Assembly (NCBI GenBank): GCA_030180135.1 | Contig: CM058232.1 | Coordinates: 60,347,330-60,411,329, forward strand | Length of the DNA: 64,000 bases | Direction: 5' to 3' | Origin: Orychophragmus violaceus | Taxonomy: Eukaryota; Streptophyta; Magnoliopsida; Brassicales; Brassicaceae | In this document: positions 58,577-64,000 of the stretch, in pieces | Position numbering within the stretch: the first letter of the stretch is position 1 | How the letters are laid out: each line of letters starts with the position of its first letter | The notes under the pieces: generated by a model | The model's input: the letters and a program-made list of their open reading frames with translations, nothing else | Told to the model about the DNA's origin: nothing | The model's database searches: none | Translations under genes and position numbers: made by a program

Positions 58577-60425
58577 TAAAAAAAACAAGATCAACCACAT
58601 TAGACGTCAATTTGTAAATATAGTAAAAAAAAACAATTAAAGCTATATTAAAATATATAAACTTATGAAACTTATACATAAATACCATTAGCGTCTAACT
58701 TAAAATTTAAGATAATTTTTTTTAAGATGAAAAGTATTTTAGACATACAAAAAAATTACAACCAAATTCATTATACATTATATACAAAAGCTTTTTTAGA
58801 AGATACTGACGTGAAAATGATGTTAGCATGACATATCTGGAGTAGACTTCTCCGAGACGTCTACATGGTCGATTTCCAACGGAAATCATCCAAACAAATG
58901 TTAAAATTATAAATTCATTTTAAGGTAAACCATAACATATAATCTTGTGAAACTTATATATAAATACCAATAATACCTAAACAAAAATTTTAAAAATCAA
59001 AATCAAACAAATTCATCAGCAAATATGCACTAAACTGCATTTTTTAAAAAGTAAATAAAATAGTAGACTTCTCCGTGAAATCTACCGTAAATAAGTTAGT
59101 TTCACAAGTTCACTAGAATTAAGATTTACAAATATTTACATGGAATAAAGATGTCCAACTCTTTCACAAGCAAATATATTACCTAAGGAAAACATTAAAA
59201 AAAAAAATCAAACTCATTATATATTGTATAAAACAGCTTTTTAATACAGTGTCTGATGTCAGCATGATGTGTCATGAGTAGGCTTCTCCAAGATGTCTAC
59301 TTGTTTTTGGTAGACTTTGTAAACAAATCTACCAAGGAGATTTGTTCGCGAAGTCATAGGGGTCTAGTTTTGGAATTAAATCAAGTTGTAGACTACATAT
59401 AAAAGTCTGTAATTTGTGAAGGGTCTAGTTTTGCATTTGACCAAATTTTTACTTTTAAGGAGTAGACTTCGTCAGACTAAGTAGACTCCTAGGCAGTCTA
59501 CCTGAGAAGTCTACAACGAAAAGGTCTAGTTTTGCAATTGAAAAATGAAAAAGTAGACTTATATACAAAGTCGACCATGGCAGAGTTCCCTCAAAAATCT
59601 GCAGGGGTCTAGTTTTGTAGTTTACACAAATTTTTCAAAACTAATTGTAGTCTTCAGGGAGGATTAACGAAGTCTACCACGCTAGTCAATCATCAAATGA
59701 GCGGTCAACCTAAAATAACTAGAGTAGACTTCGTGCAAAACTAGACCCTTTTGACTGAGTCAAACTTCACAAAAAAATAGTTTGACTAAGTCAAATGCAA
59801 AACTAGATCCTAAATTGACATGAGACTACTCCGAGAAGTCTATTACACTTTTTGTTTTTAAAGGGAATTAGTAGACTTCCAGATACTTGAAAAGAAGTCT
59901 ACTGACGAAAATTTTAAAAAATCAATTGCAATACTAGACCACAAGTTGGCCAGTAGACTTCTGGATTGCTCAACGAAGTCTACTATAGCGACACAGATCG
60001 GAAAATTGAAAGAAAATGACAGGGACGCAATTTTTACCTACTTCAACACCCAAAAACTTCAGTTTCAACCACTAACAAATAAAACTGGTCACTGCGGCTG
60101 AATTAAACACCGAGAACAGTAGAGTTCAAAGAGATCGAAAATTTAAAACCAAAATCTAGAGTTTTTAAGATGAAAAGAGAAAATATAAAGGAATATGAAA
60201 TTTGTGAAACAAATAATGAGTTATACAAGGTTAAATTCGGTCTTGAATAATCGGTTTTTCATGGTGGTTTGAAGAATTGATGACAATGACATTGTGGTAA
60301 ATAAAATGTACAAGAAAGGTTACTTAATTCATTTGAAAGAGCCCAAAATTTTGTGTACACTTCTCCAAAAAGTCTACTTTGTAAATATATGTTAAATACG
60401 AGGTTAATATCGGAAATAAACGGCG
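58577..60425. repeat. Hairpin-rich non-coding segment, copy 2
   Basis: Collinear with 49693-51716. Most AGTAGACTTC/GAAGTCTACT pairs and GGTCTAGTTTTGCA words are kept despite substitutions. About 200 bases of copy 1 near 49840-49990 are missing (around 58730). Confidence 0.7.
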
Positions 60426-60861
60426 CATCACAGAGAAATCGTTTGATATACCCTTATGGGAGAAAGGGAAATCCTGGTTACCCCTCTTTAGTCTCTCATA
60501 CCTTTTCTTTTTAATGAAATATTAACTGACGAAAATGCCCTTAATGAATGTCAATTATTTAATTAATTTATAAAATAAAAAACAGAAAACAGGATCCACA
60601 AGCATCTTTATTTTTTGCCCTATTTAATTAATTTAAAAAGGAAAAAAATAGAAAACGGGACCCACAAAATAGCATTTTTTCAAAAAAAATCAGAAATGAT
60701 TTCTACGATAGACTAGGTAAAACTAGTATTACTGTCAAATGTTGTATAACTAATAAAACTGATATTATTGAAAATTATGAATAATTGGTTTTTTTTTTGC
60801 AGTATAGAATAAGCACCAACATCAGGATACATTTAAAATGTCAAAATCGCATGTATAATTA

Positions 60862-61128
60862 GTGTTAAAGACATCAATAGAGGAAATAATTTTATCGATG
60901 GTACGAACTACGATATACAAGAATATTTGTTTAGATGAAAGTAAGGTTAAATTGCATTTGAGTTACATTTCTCTGCTGGTTGGATGTGAGGAACAGTATA
61001 CTATTTTTAATGATGAGAAGCATATTACATCAAAGAGAAACAAATCATACTTTAGGATCACATCATTAAGAAGGGTCGAAAGAGACAGTATTAAAAAAAT
61101 TATTGGTTTTAAGCTTTTTGTTATGTAA
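60862..61128 (+). pseudogene. Possible MULE transposase N-terminal fragment
   Basis: 88-codon ORF. VKLHLSYISLLVGCEEQYTI followed by FNDEK resembles the region before the MuDR domain in plant Mutator-like transposases. It lies on the same strand as, and 1.8 kb upstream of, the transposase core at 62935. The match is by eye and weak; it could be unrelated. Confidence 0.35.
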
Positions 61129-61723
61129 AACATCCAAGTCAAGCTGATTTTCCATTATATAATACTATATATTGCTTTCGTGATTGTTGGGTAATACTAG
61201 TATAACTGCGTATGACTAACGTACACCTAGTAAAACTTGTTATCAGTATTAATTGACTTTGAAAATAAATTAGGTATAATTTTTATAAAATCATACATAA
61301 TCACCAAATCAAATCATATTATGTTGTTACAACTAAATAACTAGAATATAACCAAATTTTAGCAAATTTGGCTTATTGTGGAACTATTTAGACAATACAT
61401 TCCTTATACTCTTAAAAACACTTTCTAATTGACAAATCAACTTAGGAAGGAAAAGTTATAAAAATCTACATTTCAAATTTATTATTTCATGCGACAATTA
61501 GAATTACATATTGAAACAATAAAATCAACTGTAAAACTAGAAAATAAGGTTTTAGTTTAGGTAATACTAATTAAATTGGAATACATCGAAAGTATAACTA
61601 TTTGGAAATTTGGTAGAACTACTATCTTAGGTAAAACTAAGTGAAAAAAATTTTGGCGGGAAACTCAAAAAGTAAAAGTTTTAGGCGCCCAAGATGAAGA
61701 ATTCAATGATTTTTTTATCTTTT

Positions 61724-61889
<166 letters not shown>

Positions 61890-62934
61890 GATAATTTTAT
61901 CTTATTTTTCTCACTCACACTTTGATTATGGATCCATACTAAAATTAATAGTATAATTGATTCATATTTATTATTTATACATGAACAATATAGTTTTACC
62001 TAGTAATACTAGTATTGTGCGTGAAATTAAATTCAAAGATAATATAATTGTAAACACACAACAAACCAATGTCGTCTTACCTAGTATTGAGATACTAGGA
62101 CCAATTCAGAAAATCCAAACAAACATTAATACGAGTTCAACATAGTTTCCACAGAGTTTTAACAGTTCAAACAACAACATAGATTTACTCTCCTCTTTGA
62201 CTCTTCACATATGCTTTTAGTGAGAACAATCCTTTCTCCAACCCACCTACCTTATCTCCAATCACCTTCTGCTGGTCTCATAGTATTAACCAGATTTACC
62301 AATTCAATAAAAGATGTGTTTCGACTTTGAACCTTTTGATTGATGTCCATGTGAAAAAGTATATGAACTGTGGATGGTTCTCAAACCATTTATTTTCCCT
62401 CTTAGTGAGCTTTAAACTCTCCAAAACCTCGTCAATGTAACACTTCGTAGATATCTTCAAATATAAAAAACAATATAGTTTTACCTAGTTCTACTAGTAT
62501 TACCCAGAAATTCGAAAACGAATCCCAATTCGAATTTACAAATTATACATAGATAATTCTCTATTTTCACGAAGAGAGATGAATGAAAAAAGGAGTTAAA
62601 GCTTTATCGAAAATAATTTTGATTTCGAGTAATTAAAAATTATTTAGTTCAATAAATAAAGTAGAGAAATAAATTTATTTTTAGAAAAAGGTTAAGTGTG
62701 AAAAAAAAAAATTGGGTTCAGTTTTTTGTGTTAGACCCATTTTAATTGGGTGGATAGATGGTGGGTGGATAAAACACAGGTATAAGATGTAATTATTAGG
62801 AAGGGACTTGGGCTTATAGTCATTTACCTCATTTTAGAATTTAAAATAATATTAAAAGAAATTCAAGTTAGAACGGGTCATTTCAGCTTTTCTTTTTGGC
62901 CATAGGGGTATATGAGAACTTGGATATGTTCTCT

Positions 62935-63970
62935 ATTAGAACGTACACGAAGATGCACACATGCAACCATGCCAATCAAACTGTAAGCGCTGATTGGATG
63001 AAATGCTCATCACAGCTAGTTGCATCGTATTTGAGGGAGGAATATCCTGGGAACTTTGAAACTCCAAAGCCTTAAACCATTATTGATCTAGTCAGGCGAA
63101 AATATGGCGTAGACATATCATACTCGACGGCGTTAAGAGGGAAAATTCAAGCAGTTTGTGATTTGCGTGGTAGACCAGAAGATAGCTACAAGATGTTGTA
63201 TCGTTATTTGTACGTGTTAGAAGAGGTCAATCCTGGAACAGTGAGCGATGTGGAACTGGATGAGGAAAAAATTCAAGTATCTATTCATAGCTTTAGGAGC
63301 TAGCATTGAAGGGTTTGCATGCATGAGGAAAGTGATAATTGTTGATGCAACTTTCCTCAAGACCGGATATGGTGGTGTACTAGTTTTCGCCGTGGCTCAG
63401 GATCCTAATCGTCACATTTATCCCATCGCGTTCGGTGTACTCGACGGTGAGAATATAGCTAGTTCGACATGGTTTTTTGAGATGTTGAAAATCGTTGTAG
63501 GCGACTCGTCCGAATTGATATTTATGAGTGATATAAATGCAAGCCTCATAAATGCAATAGCAAACGTGTTTCCACAAGCTCATCATGGGTACTGTTTATG
63601 GCATTTGGCCCAAAACGTGAAAGGACATGCTGGGAATGCAAACCAAGCCGTAGTCTCTGACAGGTTCCAGGAGATAGGTTGGTCTCACACACAGGCTGAG
63701 TTCTACAGTCATTACGAGACACTTAAGAGGAGATATCCTTCCGCGGCGAAGTATGTGGAAGACACTACCGTCAAGGAAAAATGGGCAAGATGTTTTTTTC
63801 CAGATAAACGATACAACTTGGACACGAGCAACTCTCCAGAATGTCTGAACAAGACTTTTCTTGACGCGAGGAGGTACTCCTTAATACCACTTCTTGATAC
63901 TATCATTCGCAACTTTTCGGATTGGTTTAACAAGCATAGGAAAGAGGCCGTGTCTAGACATGCTGATGAC
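62935..63970 (+). pseudogene. Mutator-like (MULE) transposase, 5' damaged and 3' truncated
   Basis: Frame 1 has a zinc/DNA-binding stretch (MHTCNHANQT), a stop near 63075 and then YGVDISYSTALRGKIQAV. A 1-bp loss in an A run near 63268 moves to frame 2: FKYLFIALGASIEGF, VIIVDATFLKTGYGG (first catalytic Asp), IYPIAFGVLDGEN, FMSDINASL (second Asp) and GYCLWHLAQN, all MULE domain (PF10551) motifs. The coding sequence is cut after SRHADD, where an Athila LTR starts at 63971 and supplies the TGA. No TIR could be assigned. Confidence 0.9.
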
Positions 63971-64000
63971 TGATATATCATGGTTTTTACCGGTTTTAGA
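63971..64000 (+). repeat. Start of an Athila-type LTR (continues beyond the window)
   Basis: The last 30 bases match the E2 LTR start (TGATATATCATGG, TTTTTACCGG). They interrupt the MULE transposase frame, so this is an insertion border. It could be a 5' or 3' LTR or a solo LTR. Confidence 0.85.

Larger units (their letters stand above)
55126..60425. repeat. Direct duplication, copy 2
   Basis: Collinear with 40665-41301 plus 46915-51716, same orientation. It lacks the E2 insertion. The left border falls within a CAP-G2 exon or at its splice site; the right border is at CGGCG. Confidence 0.85.

Overview
The window is plant nuclear heterochromatin, most likely from a Brassicaceae species. Almost all of it is LTR-retrotransposon DNA nested in other LTR retrotransposons. 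The only host-type gene is a decayed, truncated copy of the condensin II subunit CAP-G2 (about 52.1-55.1 kb), which resembles the crucifer gene in sequence and intron layout. I saw no rRNA, tRNA or CRISPR and no intact host gene.

Layout by order of insertion, read from broken reading frames and target-site duplications (TSDs). An Athila-type element (E1, minus strand, 38.2-49.7 kb) was entered by a second Athila-type element (D, minus, 5' LTR at 37.0-38.2 kb, running left) and by a short Athila derivative (E2, plus, 41.3-46.9 kb, TSD tgtta). D was entered by a 3.5-kb solo-LTR-like unit (C, 32.2-35.7 kb) and by a Tat-lineage Ty3/gypsy element (A, minus, from before base 1 to 30.9 kb). A was entered by B (1771-24172, TSD ccgtc), the same repeat family as C. 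B was entered by A' (3692-22702), a second copy of the A family. A' was entered by a Ty1/copia element K (11833-19664, TSD aggac). The chain E1>D>A>B>A'>K is six levels deep.

The Tat elements A and A' carry gag, protease, RT, two RNase H domains and integrase on the minus strand, plus an antisense, apparently spliced extra gene between pol and the 3' LTR. Between protease and RT both copies keep an in-frame TAG in the context TAG-CAA-TTA, the tobamovirus-type leaky-stop context. Almost every other stop in them is private to one copy. The Athila-type elements have an LTR-gag-(protease)-ORF1 layout with no RT or integrase, so they look non-autonomous.

The right part (46.9-60.4 kb) is a direct duplication of about 5.3 kb (gag/protease, LTR and a hairpin-rich non-coding stretch) on either side of the CAP-G2 fragment. 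The last 3.6 kb is AT-rich DNA with a broken MULE transposase that is cut at 63971 by the start of another Athila LTR.
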